Shown: positions 11,215-33,960 of the stretch, piece after piece
Layout of the letters: each line of letters opens with the position of its first letter
Numbering within the stretch: position 1 is the first letter of the stretch
DNA from: Dermatemys mawii
Taxonomy: Eukaryota > Chordata > Testudines > Dermatemydidae
DNA: 64,000 bases
Assembly (NCBI GenBank): GCA_007922305.1
Contig: ML677364.1
Location: 16,948,260-17,012,259, forward strand
Direction of reading: 5' to 3'
The notes under the pieces: model-generated
The model's database searches: none
What the model was told of the DNA's origin: nothing
Seen by the model: the letters and a program-made list of their open reading frames with translations, nothing else
Made by a program: the position numbers and the translations under genes

Positions 11215-12310
11215 GATCTTAAACACAAAAAAAGTTTACAAGAAGTGGAAGATTGGACAAATGACCAGGGAGGAGTATAAAAATATTGCTCAGGCATGCG
11301 GGAGAGAAATCAGGAAGGCCAAATCACACTTGGAGTTGCAGCTAGCAAGAGATGTTAAGAGTAACAAGAAGGGTTTCTTCAGGTATGTTAGCAACAAGAA
11401 GAAAGTCAAGGAAAGTGTGGGCCACTTATTGAATGAGGGAGGCAACCTAGTGGCAGATGATGTGAAAATAAGCTAATGTACTTAATGCTTTTTTTGCCTC
11501 TGTCTTCACAAACAAGGTCGGCTCCCAGACTACTGCACTGCGCAAAATAGTATAGGGAGGCGATGACCAGCCCTCTGTGGAGAAAGAAGTGATTCAGAAC
11601 TATTTAGAAAAGCTGGACGAGCACAAGTCCATGGGGATGGATTCACTGCATCCAAGGGTGCTAAAGGAGCTGGCAGATGTGATTGCGGAACCATTATCTT
11701 TGAAAACTCATGGTGATCGGATGACTGGAAAAAGGCTAATGTAATATCCATCTTTAAAAAAGGGAAGGAGGAGGATCCGGGGAACTACAGGCCAGTCAGC
11801 CTCACTTCAGTCCCTGGAAAAATCATGGAGCAGGTCCTCGAGGAATCGATTCTGAAGCACTTAAAGGAGAGGAAAGTGATCAGGAACAGTCAGCATGGAT
11901 TCACCAAGGGCAAGTCATGCCTGACTAACCCTAATTGCCTTCTATGATGAGATAACTGGCTCTGTGGATGAGAGGAAAGTAGTGGACATGTTATTCCTTG
12001 ACTTTAGCAAAGCTTTTGATATGGTCTCCCACAGTATTCCTGCCAACAAGAAGTATGGACTGGATGTATGGACTATAAGGTGGACAGAAAGCTGGCTAGA
12101 TTGTTGGGCTCAACGGGTAGTGATCAATGGCTCCATGTGTAGTTGGGAGCCGATATCAAGTGAAGTGTCCCAAGGGTCGGTCCTGGGGGCCAGTTTTGTT
12201 CAAATATCTTCATTAATGATCTGGAATGCATCCTCAGCAAGTTTGCAGATGGCACTAAAGTAGGAGGAGTGGTAGACACACTGGAGGGTAGAGATAGGAT
12301 ACAGAGTTAC
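11215..12310 (+). mobile_element. CR1 LINE fragment, ORF2 reverse-transcriptase region
   Basis: Plus-strand frames read in order MTREEYKNIAQACGREIRKA, KSNKKGFFRYVSNKK, MGMDSLHPRVLKELADVI and [18 protein letters not shown], then a [13 protein letters not shown] piece and MLFLDFSKAFDMVSH. All are CR1 ORF2 motifs. Several frameshifts and stops interrupt it. Confidence 0.88.
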
Positions 12311-15300
12311 CTAGAGTCAATTTTAAAAAAAACAAACACACACACTCAATTTAAGAAAGCGACAGGTATTAAACAGACAAGAGACAAAAACCTGGATTAA
12401 ACTAGCCTGGAGCATTAAGATTTCAAATACATCATTCTTAGTCTATGCAAATATACTTTTAGGACCAGTGTGCTGACTTGTACATATACATAAGTTAACA
12501 TGCTGGCCATATTCAGAAGGTTAGATGAAAAAAATGTAAACTAAGCAATATGCTATATGCTAGCATATATAAACTAAGCAATTTGCTAGATTTTCTTGTT
12601 GCTTGGTTCATTTATGTGGTTTTGAGGGGATAGGAATGGTAGAGATTCTGTACAATGTAAGAATTTGGATCATATAAAATCTGTCTATACTAGGAAATTA
12701 CTTGTCCATTTTATGGGCAAAGGATGAGCTGCATCAATATTATCAATAATCAAAGAGTAATACACACGCACCTTACAAGACTTGCTATTGAGAATTTCAA
12801 TTCTTGAATTTGGGAAAGAAGATTGAAGACACAAGCACGTAATCCTTTCACAAGTATGTGTCATCACCAACAATTAACTTTGACAAAATAGACAAGTAAA
12901 AGCATAGAACAACAAAGCAGAAGGCAAAGATGAAAAACAACAAAAATGCAAAACAAAAAATATATCTGAAAATCAAAATACAAAAATTTATTCCAAAAAC
13001 TAAAACCAACAATTAGCAACCTATCAATTATTAGTCTCCAGTCAGGTTTTTCAGGGGGGCAAAATGCTTGCCCTATGTTCACACTAGCAGCAAAGAAACA
13101 CTATTCTGTTCCCAACACATCAAAAATGAGCTATTATGCAAAAACAGCAGTTATAAAACCAGCAGCAAACGAAGAACATTAAGCATGGGACACAAAAACC
13201 TTAATTTTGTGCTGTAACTAAACACAATTATCAAGATTACCTAGACTTTGCTGAAGGGTTCCCTGTCAAATCCAACTCATTTGGCAATTGGCTGCTCTCT
13301 GAATCTTAGCATTTATCAGACAGAAAAATAGCTTAATATCGGCCTATTACCACCAACTCCTGCACAAACAAATTTTGCAAAGCATCTTTCACAACACAGC
13401 ACCAAGCTACTGCCACAAAAGTGTTCAAGTTCCTGCACAACTTTGGCCAATCATCTGTCACATAATGTGAATGCTGACACCCTTCCTTCCGCTTCTGGCT
13501 ATGATCAGCAAAAACAAAATGCTTTGTTATGAGGGATCACAAATGCAACTGTTATTTCTGAAAGGGAAGCATAAATGTTGATGAACATTCCTTCTCTTTT
13601 AATAATTCACTTGCTATTAGACAAACTGTGAATCTGCTGCTAAATTTTAATGTTATTTAAAAAGAACGTTGAATTAGGGAGTGAAGTAACTTTTCACATA
13701 TGCACAGTTTAAAGCAGAGCTTCTTGAAGAAACACATGTAGGCTGTGCCAAAAATGGAGCACTTTTTTATAATGAAGACTGCCACGGCCTGTTCTGCACT
13801 ATGTAACAGAATGGATATATCACACTAGAGCATCTGACTGGGTGGTAGAGCTTACCCACATAGGTTATCACTGCATGCTAACAATTGGTTAAGCAATTAA
13901 AGGTTAGTCAATATATGCAGAAGCCTCACCCCCTGTAGCACAACTACATTGTCAAAATAAACACACTGCCATTGTATTTGAAGGTGACACACAATACAGC
14001 TATCTGGGCGTATACTCCCAAGATTCACAGCAACAACTCAATGTGTCGTCTGCGCTCAGGTTCGCAGGGTGCTGAGAGGCAACTTGTCTGCCCATTTTAA
14101 GGACTGTGAGAGGAAGTGGTCTGGTGTTAAGAAATCAGTTTCCTGGCAGACCCCGTGGTACTGTGTGACATGCAGAAGATATGGATCCTGCTCACTCTAA
14201 TAACCAGCAGCTGCTGTTTTTTATGGAGAAGTTTTTTTCATGCCTCTAGAAGTTGCTGCCAAGAGACAGTGGTGTGTGTTTCAGAGGCTGCTTTTAGCCT
14301 GGAGAAGATAGAAGCAGGGGATTACAAACAGAAGCACAAGAACAGAAGATGGAGATGGAGGCATGGACTTAGCTGACAATGTTTTTCATGGCAGATCTTT
14401 CCCATGCAGACCACTGCTTCTGGACCAAAGACCACGAGCACACGCTGGTGGAACCATGTTGTGCGTGGGTCCAGAACTTGTGTGTGGAAAGCCAGGGTCC
14501 ACCTAGAGCTGTGGGAGGAGTTTCTCTTGAGTAGCACAACACCTGAGGAGAGAGCTCATATTCACTCTAGAAGCGTGTTGCATAGCACTGTGGAAGCTCA
14601 CAACCCCAGACTGTTGGCAATCAGTTCATGGCAGGCAAAACTATGATTGGCACAGTGGCCATGCAGGTTTGCAAAGCAATTAATGTTGTGATGTCTTCCA
14701 AGGTTCTAAAAATTGAAATTTCTGAAATAATTGTGGGGTTCGAATGGCTGGGGCTCCTGAGCTATATAGATGTGATCAATGGCACACACAGTCATCCTGT
14801 GCCAGCCATTTCAAGCAAGCACAATCACAGGAAAGGATACTATTCCAGGGTATGCATGCCCTTGTAAAGTACCAGGGCATATTCATCATGGAACCTGTAC
14901 TGGATGTAAAAGCAAGCTGCATAATGCCAGGGTTTTCTGGCAGTCTGGCCTATTTCAGCATGGGCAAGTGAATGTGAGTGGGGTGTGCTCTTCCTAGGGA
15001 GACCAGGCTGGGATGGAACAGAAACAGGACTGGCTGGAGTGTCAGAAAGCAGCTGGGCCCCTCCTGGTCCCAGGGAATGCTTGCCTCAGGAAAAGACAAA
15101 CAGTCTGAGTACTGGTTTAAGATCAGTTTTCTCTTAAATGTTTTGGTTCTGAAATATTACTTTGCCTTAAGAGGCTGCCTGGGTCCTATATTAACCGCTG
15201 GTCATGGCTCCTGGAAGCAGCAGCACTCCATGTACAGAGTCTTAGTCAGGCCTGCCTGTGGTAATCACAGTTCATGCACAGAGGACTGCAGCCTACAGCT

Positions 15301-16399
15301 TGGTCTGAGAGCAGAATTGTGTGATCCCACTCAGAGAGGTGACGGCCCTGATGCCTGAAACAGGGTGCATTGAAGGAGAGCCAGAGTGGGCAGAGGTGCA
15401 ATCAACCCACAGCTAATATGAAAAACTAGACTGACCCCCCCTCAAATTAGGCTTGCCATCTGGCCAGTTTTCATTCCATCTGGCTAATTAAAAGGTTTAG
15501 TGGGAAATGTTTTCCCCTAGTTGGGAGGGGACACGTTAGAGCACTCTGATACACCCATCCATAAGCCAGACTGTGACACTGTCTTAGGCTAAGGAAAGAA
15601 AAATGATAACATACAAATTGTAGGGCTTTTTTTGTGTAAAATGGTTCTCAAACATGATAGTCATAATTAGCTGTAGTCAGCACTAGGACCCTTTTTGCTG
15701 GTGGTGGAGTGGCCTGAGGCTGGTTCTTCTGTGTCTCAGAGCTGACAATCCTACCTCAGACACTAGGAGTTGGGCAGTTCTGTCGCTGTAATTTAAGAGG
15801 AAAGCTCATCCAATGTAGCTTGAAGTGTAAGATTAGATGAGACTAATGCTTCACTCCAACTACTAAATAAAAATGCTTTGCATTAAGAAAGGTGTTGGTC
15901 AGTTTCTCACTGGTCACAGGTTCCTGAAGGAAAGGCCTGCAGATGCTCAAACCCAGTTTGGTCTGCAGGCTGCTAAGTGGTTGGTGTCTATACACATAGG
16001 GAGTAGCATATTCAGGTCCCATGCTAAGAGTTGAAGGATTGCGAGATTCCACCCCAAGACAGGTCAGGGCAAGAGCCCTGCCTCAGTGCATCCCTTCAGA
16101 GGATACCAAAAGTGAAACAGATGTGCAGCTAGCCCTATAACGGTGAGATATGCATAGTAAGAGCCACTGTTTTCTGTTAGTATGTGTTCAGAGGTTATAT
16201 CTGTGACAAAGCTCTTGTCCTTATCTTCATGGATCCTGCGTTTCCTGGCAGATTTCACTAGCCTCAGAGGCTCACTGGGACCCTCCACGTAGCCCTTCTC
16301 TCTCTAGAGACAAGGTCACAGCCTACTGAGCCATTTTCATCATAAGCCAGTGAGGAGAAGCTATCCTTCCTGGCATAGTCTCTGTTGTCTCCCAGTCTC
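12311..16399. other. Intergenic, no gene recognised
   Basis: This stretch has only short frames without recognisable motifs. The parts around 14000-15400 are moderately GC-rich and may be old repeats. If the RGN-like copy at 899 is a real gene, its 5' non-coding exon and promoter must lie somewhere between 1064 and about 22 kb, possibly here, but I cannot place them. Confidence 0.5.
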
Positions 16400-16846
16400 A
16401 GTGATTAATTAGGGGAGGCAGAAAGGGGTGGGCGGGAGCCCAAGCCCACCCTCTACTCCGGGCTCCAGCCCAGGGACCCTAATAGTATCAGCTATGATGG
16501 CTGACCTTTTAGCAACAGAACACAATACAATTCCCTACGCTACTTCCCCACAGCAGTCCCTGCTTCTTTCAGACTCCACTTCACTTACCTCAGGGCCTCC
16601 TTCCTTGCATATTGTATGGTGTCCACCACTCAAGTCTCACCAACAGCACAACTCCCTCCCACAGCTCCTGACATCCACACCCACCTAACTGGGAGGTTTT
16701 TGACTGGCTTCAGGTGTCCCAGTCAGTCTAGCTATTTCTACTGCTTTCTAGAAGGTTCTTAATTGGCCCTCGGTGTCTTGATTAACCTGAACAACTGCCA
16801 TTTGGTTCCAATGGTACCAGGGATGTGCTTAGCCTGGAACTAACAT
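16400..16846. repeat. Probable LTR fragment next to the transposon
   Basis: C/T-rich sequence with GGGAGGTTTTTGACTGGCTT and CTTAATTGGCCCTCGGTGTC looks like a retroelement LTR end. The DNA transposon at 16848 appears to have inserted at or into its edge. Weak call. Confidence 0.35.
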
Positions 16847-17169
16847 ACACTGGTCTACAATTTTTTAGAAGTCGTCTGCTTCAGAGACAAAATGTGATAT
16901 TTATTATGTATTTTGATGTGCTGAATTCAAATATGACAATTAAAACAACTGATTGGCTACTGTTTCTAAGATATTTATGTATATTGTGTAGATAGAGTTT
17001 TAATCATAAATTGTAAACCTAGGTCTTTTCATGTGTTTATGGTTGCTTTACATGATAATATTTCACCTGTCCTGTTTATGTAACACTTTAAAAATCAGCA
17101 AAACGGTTATATAAATAAAATGTATTATGACACAAAAGGCAAAAAAACTATTATGTACATAGTTTAGTC

Positions 17170-17352
17170 CTATTCAGTGTCTACTCGGCACTTCTTGGCT
17201 TGTCTCTTGTATTCATTAAATGGAGCATCTCTTGTCACTGTCCAGCAATAGTCTGCAAGCATTGATGGGCTCCATTTGCCCTGATAGCATTTCTCCATTG
17301 TTGCAATGTCCTGGTGAAATCGCTCGCCATGCTCGTCGCTCACTGCTCCGTA
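17170..17352 (-). pseudogene. Out-of-frame C-terminal remnant of the transposon ORF
   Basis: On the minus strand about 60 codons follow the frameshift, including AVSDEHGERFHQDIATMEK and QGKWSPSMLADYCW, ending in TAG. HGERFH supplies a Glu that could be the last acidic residue of the catalytic set. The shift lies at or next to an eight-T run, so this is either a real inactivating indel or a homopolymer sequencing error. Confidence 0.65.
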
Positions 17353-17354
17353 GT

Positions 17355-18857
17355 TCAGTGCAAAAAAAATCTAGATGAGTGCAAAAAATGTATCTTTAGT
17401 GACATGTTGCAACCAAGGCTTTTGTATGCCTTGAGGAGGTTTTCCACCAACAACCTGTAGTTGTCTGCCTTGTTGTTTCCGAGAAAATGCATTGCCACTG
17501 ACTGGAAGGCTTTCCATGCCGTCTTTTCCTTGCCACGCAGTGCATGGTCAAATGCATCACCTCGAAGAAGTTCACGAATCTGAGGACCAACAAAGACACC
17601 TTCCTTTATCTTAGCTTCACTTAACCTTGGAAATTTTCCACGGAGGTACTTGAAAGCTGCTTGTGTTTTGTCAATGGCCTTGACAAAGTTCTTCATCAGA
17701 CCCAGCTTGATGTGTAACGGTGGTAACAAAATCTTCCTTGATTCAACAAGTGGTGGATGCTCAACACTTTTCCTGCCAGGCTCCAATGACTGTCGGAGTG
17801 GCCTATCTTTCTTGATGTAGTGGGAATCTCTTGCACGACTATCCCATTCGCAGAGAAAACAGCAGTACTTTGCGTACCCAGTCTGCAGACCAAGCAAGAG
17901 AGCAACAACCTTCAAATCGCCACAAAGCTGCCACTGATGTTGGTCATAGTTTATGCACCTCAAAAGTTGTTTCATGTTGTCATAGGTTTCCTTCATATGG
18001 ACTGCATGACCAACTGGAATTGATGGCAAGACATTGCCATTATGCAGCAAAACAGCTTTAAGACTCGTATTCGATGAATCAATGAAGAGTCTCCACTCAT
18101 CTGGATCGTGAACGATGTTGAGGGCTGCCATCACACCATCGATGTTGTTGCAGGCTACAAGATCACCTTCCATGAAGAAGAATGGGACAAGATCCTTCTG
18201 ACGGTCACGGAACATGGAAACCCTAACATCACCTGCCAGGAGATTCCACTGCTGTAGTCTGGAGCCCAACAGCTCTGCCTTACTCTTGAGTAGTTCCAAA
18301 TCCCTGACAAGGTCATTCAGTTCAGCTTGTGTTATGAGATGTGGTTCAGAGGAGGAGGATGGGAGAAAATGTGGGTCCTGTGACATTGACGGTTCAGGAC
18401 CAGATGTTTCATCCTCTTCCTCGTCTGACTCAAGTGAGAATGATTCTGGTGCATCAGGAAACGGCAGCCCTTCTCTGTGTGGTATTGGGCATATAGCTGA
18501 TGGAATGTTTGGATAATGCACAGTCCACTTTTTCTTCTTTGAGACACCTTTCCCAACTGGAGGCACCATGCAGAAGTAAGAATTGCTGATATGATCTGTT
18601 GGCTCTTTCCAAATCATTGGTACTGCAAAAGGCATAGATTTCCTTTTCCTGTTCAACCACTGGCGAAGATTTGTTGCACAAGTGTTGCAGCATATGTGTG
18701 GGGCCCACCTCTTGTCCTGATCTCCAATTTTGCAGATAAAATAAAGGTGATAGGCTTTCTTAACCATAGTGGTTATACTGCGCTTTTGTGATGCAAAAGT
18801 CACTTCACCACAAACATAGCAGAAGTTATCTGCACTGTTCACACAAGTACGAGGCAT
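17355..18857 (-). CDS. Transposon-type ORF, 500 codons, frameshifted near its 3' end
   Basis: The frame opens MPRTCVNSADNFCYVCGEVT and stays open for 500 codons. An N-terminal CYVC (13-16) and HICCNTC (55-60) pair looks like a zinc-binding ZAD-like region. An acidic linker follows (about 140-155). A conserved-looking core has EWRLFIDSSNTSLKAVLLHN (Asp260), CGDLKVVALLLG (Asp314) and YAKYCCFLCEWDSR (Cys332-336). I recall similar proteins annotated only as uncharacterised in insects and reptiles. The D...D...CxxC...E layout is like an RNase-H-fold transposase. The frame breaks at an eight-T run near 17365; the natural C-terminus continues in another frame to a TAG at 17172-17170. There are no introns and it is not a host gene by synteny. 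Family placement is inference. Confidence 0.7.
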   Translation of the reverse strand: MPRTCVNSADNFCYVCGEVTFASQKRSITTMVKKAYHLYFICKIGDQDKRWAPHICCNTCATNLRQWLNRKRKSMPFAVPMIWKEPTDHISNSYFCMVPPVGKGVSKKKKWTVHYPNIPSAICPIPHREGLPFPDAPESFSLESDEEEDETSGPEPSMSQDPHFLPSSSSEPHLITQAELNDLVRDLELLKSKAELLGSRLQQWNLLAGDVRVSMFRDRQKDLVPFFFMEGDLVACNNIDGVMAALNIVHDPDEWRLFIDSSNTSLKAVLLHNGNVLPSIPVGHAVHMKETYDNMKQLLRCINYDQHQWQLCGDLKVVALLLGLQTGYAKYCCFLCEWDSRARDSHYIKKDRPLRQSLEPGRKSVEHPPLVESRKILLPPLHIKLGLMKNFVKAIDKTQAAFKYLRGKFPRLSEAKIKEGVFVGPQIRELLRGDAFDHALRGKEKTAWKAFQSVAMHFLGNNKADNYRLLVENLLKAYKSLGCNMSLKIHFLHSSRFFLH

Positions 18858-20407
18858 CTCTGCTCACTTTGGCTAAACAGAAATGTGTCCCTTTACAAAA
18901 TCAAACACTGACAAATAAGAGAGCACGACACTGTATGATTTCTAGAGCTGATATACGGCAATTTGTTCAGCAGAGTGATGTAAGCTTCGTTATGATTGCA
19001 TCATCCATGACTTCTAGGAATAACATGATGCAATTCATATCATGTAGGACGCAATACCAGCTTCAGATTGCATCATTCACTGTTTTGCCTAAAAAGCAAG
19101 TACTGTCCAAACCCAGTCATAGATTTATTCATAGATCCAGTCAAAGATGTATTTTAGTCATTTCTGGTTTAAACTGAGATCCCTTCCCTTTATAACTCAC
19201 TTATCCTCCGCCATTCCCATGTCAAGGGTCATATATACTGACCCAATAGCGTATCTTGAAAACTAGAGCCAATCAACAATTTTAAGCACCATTTTCGTTC
19301 TCAGTGACCCAGAATTAGTAAAGTTTGACTACATTTATTTCAGAAGCATTTTGGCTGTAGAGCAGTGGTATCTGTTCCTTATCACTTTCCTATAGCCATC
19401 TGGCCTTGCCCCATCACAATCCTGCATAAGATTAAAAAAAAAAAAATGCAGCACCCAAAACCAATTACATTAGAGTTAAGGTACAAGTTACAAAAAAATA
19501 ACAATCTTTGACTACAAATTCAAACTGCAGGCATCAATTGCTTTTTTGAATGCCAGTATTTTAATAGATAAACGGAATCTTATCAGCTTTACTGTATTCT
19601 CCGAACATCCGATTTTGATGTTAAAATCTTAGCTCTTGTACCTGGTCAGGAGATTGAGAAACTCAGGCATGTAATCCTTTCTGGTAGTTTGATAGCCCCA
19701 ATACTATAGCAACTGACATCCAGTAAATACACAGCTGGTGTGCAATTATCTGGCAAGAGAGGGAGGCACATTTCATTCTGCCACTTACAAGTTGTTTGGT
19801 CAGCTTTGTTCATTGCAAAATATCATTGTGCTCCTGAAAAGTGAAGCAAGTAATTATTGTCCTTCCTCCCGGATCTGAAGCAAGCGATAATTACTGTCCT
19901 TCCTCCCTGAATGCCATTAAAATCTGTAGCCTATCAGATACCGTTGTTGCCGCAAACGGGTAAATTTCAATACCCAATCCTGATGGGAGACTATGCCAGC
20001 AGTTCACCTTTAAAAATAGTGCTCAAATATTCTGGATTATCCTCTTATCTCTCCATGTTCTTACAGCAATGTCCATTCAACACAGTGTCTCCAATTCCTC
20101 CAAGCCGTCTAAGGATAAAATCTCTGTTAGTCTCACATATTCATGAAAAAAATCTTGGCTTTCTGGGGAAAATTTTTGATTTTTCATCAAAAGCTAAAAA
20201 GCCAAAGATCTAAATATTAGAATTTGGAAATGCTGCCGGGGAGCTTCATGGGAGCTTTAGTTTGGTTGCCGTATGTCCCCATTCTCCTCTATAGGCCAGG
20301 ATCCCTTGTCAGACTACAACTCCCATGATGCACGTTGCCCAGGGACGCTCGAACAGGGGAGACCATAGTGCCTCCTGGGAGATATAGTCTAACCAAGATG
20401 CCGAGCG

Positions 20408-20535
20408 TTAGGGTGACCAGATGTCCTGATTTTGTAGGAACAGTCCTGATTTTGGGGGCTTTTTCTTATATAGGCACCTATTACCCCCCACTGCCTGTCC
20501 CATTTTTTTACACCTGCTGTCTTTTCACCCTACTG
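20408..20535 (+). mobile_element. MITE with TAGGGTGACCAGATG end
   Basis: The left end TAGGGTGACCAGATG pairs with TTTCACCCTA at the right. The interior CCTGATTTTGTAGGAACAGT is shared, in the opposite orientation, with the copy at 36471. TA-flanked short elements of this kind are probably mariner-related, which is inference. Confidence 0.65.
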
Positions 20536-21324
20536 AGAGTACGGGGGGGAGGGGGAAGTATGAGTCACTGTGGCAGCATTTCCAAATTAAATTGTAGAGT
20601 TTTCAAAGTTTTCCAGTATTTGAATTTTTACTGAAAAACTGAAAATGTTCCAATTTTTTTTTTTCCTGGTTAGCTGTACATGCAGCACCTAGGAAGAACT
20701 GTGATTGGTACTGTTTAAAAACCTGAAGTGGATAAGATAGATTTCATTGTTGAATGGGAAAACAAAAACAAAAAACACCTGATGTGTTTGTGCAGGTGAC
20801 CCATATTAATGCCTTAGAATATAAACAAGGAACTTAAGAAGACAGCTCCTCTCCTCTTTACTGCTCTGTGGATAAGAAAAACACAATCCCTTCACCTCTA
20901 GTGCTTTTACAGATGAATTCAAGTGAACATGAGAGATGTATGAAACCAGGCTCTTGAAGGTGAAGGGGTATTTTGCCTGGATAGTGCAAGCTAGTTTGCA
21001 TTGCCCACTGCAGTTAGTGTTGCTATTCTGAAGTTACAGGGATGGCTATGTTAGTTTGTTTTATATGTTTGGTTTTCATAGATAACCTAGACTTTTATTG
21101 GTTAAATTAATGCTATGAAAGGTGTCTATAACTGCATCAGCTATCTATTTAAAATTAAACATTCCTGGCTAAGTTATATCATAGTAACAAATATTTTCTT
21201 TACTGTGAATGTACATGGTGGATAATTTATGTGAAGCTTTGAAAGCTTGTTTGAGAGAGGTAGCAAGCAAATGAACATAAACAAAAGTTTAATCGGTGAC
21301 TCAATACAGCATAAGGAACGTTAC

Positions 21325-21845
21325 GATTATGTCACAGAGGTCACTGAATTTGTGATTTCCACTGACCTCTGTGACATTTTCTATCCTGGGGGCTGGAGCT
21401 CCCAGACAGCCTTACCCTTTCCCACTCCCTTCCACAGCTCCCAGCCCCTGCCTGGTGGGGGCAATCCTGCAGCTGCCCAGCTGTAGTTGGCAGCCGAAAA
21501 ATCCTGCAGCTGATGAGCTGTGGCAGGCGGCTGGTGGACCCTGCAGCTCCCAGCCACCTTAGGAGTGAGGGGACCCTGCAGCCACCCAGTCTGAGGGGCA
21601 GAAGGACCCTGTAGTTCCCACTCCTCACAGCAGCAGGGAACCCCTGAGCTCTCACTGACAGCAGCAATGGGGGACCTGGGAGCCCTAACAGCAGTAAGTG
21701 CTGAACCTACCTCCCTGTTCTGTCAGGGACATTTTTAATGAAAGTCAGGGACAGGTCACAGGCTTCTGTGAATTTTTGTTTACTGCCCATGACCGGTCCT
21801 TGACTTTTACTAAAAATATCCGTGACAAAAAAAAACTTAGCCTTA
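21325..21845. repeat. Dispersed repeat beside the RGN 3' end
   Basis: Left text GTCACAGAGGTCACTGAATT and right text GACCGGTCCTTGACTTTTAC with CCGTGACAAAA are reminiscent of an interspersed reptile repeat with inverted GTCAC-type ends. The middle is GC-rich. Family not identified. It lies about 350 bp past the RGN stop. Confidence 0.45.
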
Positions 21846-21941
21846 ACTATAAGCTACAAATAGAAAGGGGATGGCAAACAATATGAAAAATATGTTAAAG
21901 GCAAAAAAAACCCATACCACTCTTCAAGTTATATTTCAAAG

Positions 21942-21947
21942 TTTATT
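21942..21947 (-). promoter_or_regulatory. Candidate polyadenylation signal for RGN
   Basis: On the minus strand AATAAA lies about 250 nt downstream of the RGN stop codon, seen as TTTATT on the plus strand. It is the first canonical hexamer I noticed after the stop. Its use is inferred from position only. Confidence 0.45.
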
Positions 21948-22199
21948 AAGATGAGTGATTTTAGTGTTATAGAAAATTACAGGAGATATTTAAAGTAACA
22001 AGAGTCCAACAAAGATTTTTTTGAAAAATTTGATTTCAAAAAATTGCCTCATTTATCCGTTTCTGCCAGACATCTACCCACAGAGCTGTGGTTTCAAATG
22101 CAGGAGATGCAGAATTCCAGCTCAAGTACTTCTTTAATATGTTTCTTGCTTAAGCTGCTCCTGCTTTTGGATGTGCACTTCGTTCTGAAGAGTGAATAT

Positions 22200-32287
<10,088 letters not shown>

Positions 32288-32999
32288 TTAAAAATCAGCA
32301 AAACAAAACATTAATATGTGAAAGGAAACCAGCTTTAAATCCAATTTAAAGCTGAAATGAAACAGAATATAAAAAAAATTAACATTTTGTTCCTTCATGC
32401 TTCAGGCTGCTCTATAAAGAGTTTTATCTACTTATTTTTAAAAAGCAACAATTTTGGAGATCATCAAGGTGCTGCTATTCTTCCCTCATAATAAGCAAAT
32501 GAAGTGGACACTGATTCCTGATCACCATCTGAAAATCAAGAGGCAGGAGGGAAAAAAAAGAAACCTTAACCCTGATTTTAGGAACTGAAGTCTCATGGAA
32601 TAGGGTTACCTCAGGAAAACAGGACAGTTGCTGAAAAAGAAAATTAACTGGTAAAAGTGTGACTCTACAGAGGTTCAGATGTGCACTGATGGATAGCCGT
32701 GTCCCCTCAATTCCCCAACCACTCCACTCTCACATAGCCTCCAGCATGTAAATCACTCCCAGAAGCAAGGTATGAGTGCAATAGCCAGCCACTCCTGAAT
32801 TACACTTCAAGGCAACATCAGCAAACTCTCAGGCCACATTTCCCCCAAGAAACGTGCCCAGTCCCATCTTGGACAATATAAGCTCATATAAAGTCTGTCA
32901 TGATATGCACAAATCTTCTTATCCCAAATGCAGCTTCCAAAACACTTCAATCCAAAACACACTCATTTAGATAAAACAATAAAACACATTAACTACAGA

Positions 33000-33960
33000 A
33001 AGATCTATTGTAAGTGACTACAAGTAATGAGGCACATTAAATCAGAATTAGTTACAGGGAAATAAAAAGTAAAACAATTAACATAACAAGCTTTTCAGGG
33101 TCACTTGCCCTTCCCTGAGCAGGGCTGCAGCTCCTGGGGAGGGGAAGTGGGGCCGGGGTGAGGCTGGGGCAGGGGAGCTAAGCCTCAGGGACCAGAGCAG
33201 AGCTCGGAGGTGGAGCGGGCAAGGTAGCATTTCGTCCCTTCCTCTTGTGGGGCCTGGCCTGGGCCCGCCACACTGCACCAAATGCTCCTCCATGCCCACG
33301 GTTTGGGGAGATAGATGAATGCAAAGGAAAGGTCTCTCTCCCTACATGTTCCAGCAATCTTACTGTCTGAATCTCTTTTAGTCAGGATCTCACCACCAGT
33401 CCAATGTTGCTTCTTTTCTTCCTCAGGGGTTGATGATGATATAGGTAGAAAGCAAGAGAGAGAGATGATTTGGGGGTGTTTGCCCTCTCCCCTTATAGCC
33501 CTTTCTCTTGCACAAGAATCTCTAGCCTAGCTGATGGTCCAGGAGACAGAAAGCCTGTGTCCAGGATCCTTAAACTGCTTCTTTGTCAAAATGTAGATTT
33601 TTGCCACACCCTCTCCTGACAAAGAGTGGCCACTTAATCAGGTGATGGTCCATTTGATTTCACTGACACCTGGCTCAGGTGTTGGCTAATCTTTTGTCTA
33701 CGGCATGAGGAATTTATTTGTGAGGCTGCTCTCCAGAACATGTCTTTGATAATATCTTACAGTGGAATCTTATATCTTTACATACAATGTTGCCACATGC
33801 ATTTTCACCAGGACAACAATGATCAGCAAATCATGAGTTTTCAAATGATACTTCATGGTATCTCATAAAAGGGGTCAACATAGGAGTACAGACTGTCAAT
33901 GAGTACCCAAAACAGATTCAGAAGCACGGTAAAGGCCTAAATAACAGACTCAATGGAAAA
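33000..33960. repeat. Probable retroelement fragment upstream of RGN exon 1
   Basis: A GC-rich piece (33100-33300) is followed by sequence such as GCATTTTCACCAGGACAACA that resembles reptile interspersed repeats. No intact frame or terminal structure is visible. Confidence 0.3.

Larger units (their letters stand above)
16848..19367 (-). mobile_element. Candidate CACTG-ended autonomous DNA transposon
   Basis: The left end reads CACTGGTCTACA and the right end, reverse-complemented, CACTGCTCTACA, so 11 of 12 terminal bases match in inverted orientation. Flanking trinucleotides are ATA (left) and GTA (right), an imperfect possible 3-bp target duplication. The only long gene between the ends is the minus-strand ORF at 17355-18857. 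CACTA/CACTG termini are known from the CMC (CACTA-Mirage-Chapaev) group. The protein's CxxC-containing central block would suit that assignment, but the superfamily is my inference. Termini should be confirmed with other genomic copies. Confidence 0.55.

Noticed and set aside
18214..18516. Plus-strand 100-codon Ser-rich frame
   Set aside because: It is the antisense shadow of the acidic linker in the minus-strand transposon ORF.
20870..20900. Minus-strand text near AATCCCTTCACC as the RGN last exon
   Set aside because: It reads TRGEGIV and runs on without the PYS/HSFAG ending. The exon at 22200-22250 matches the whole motif.
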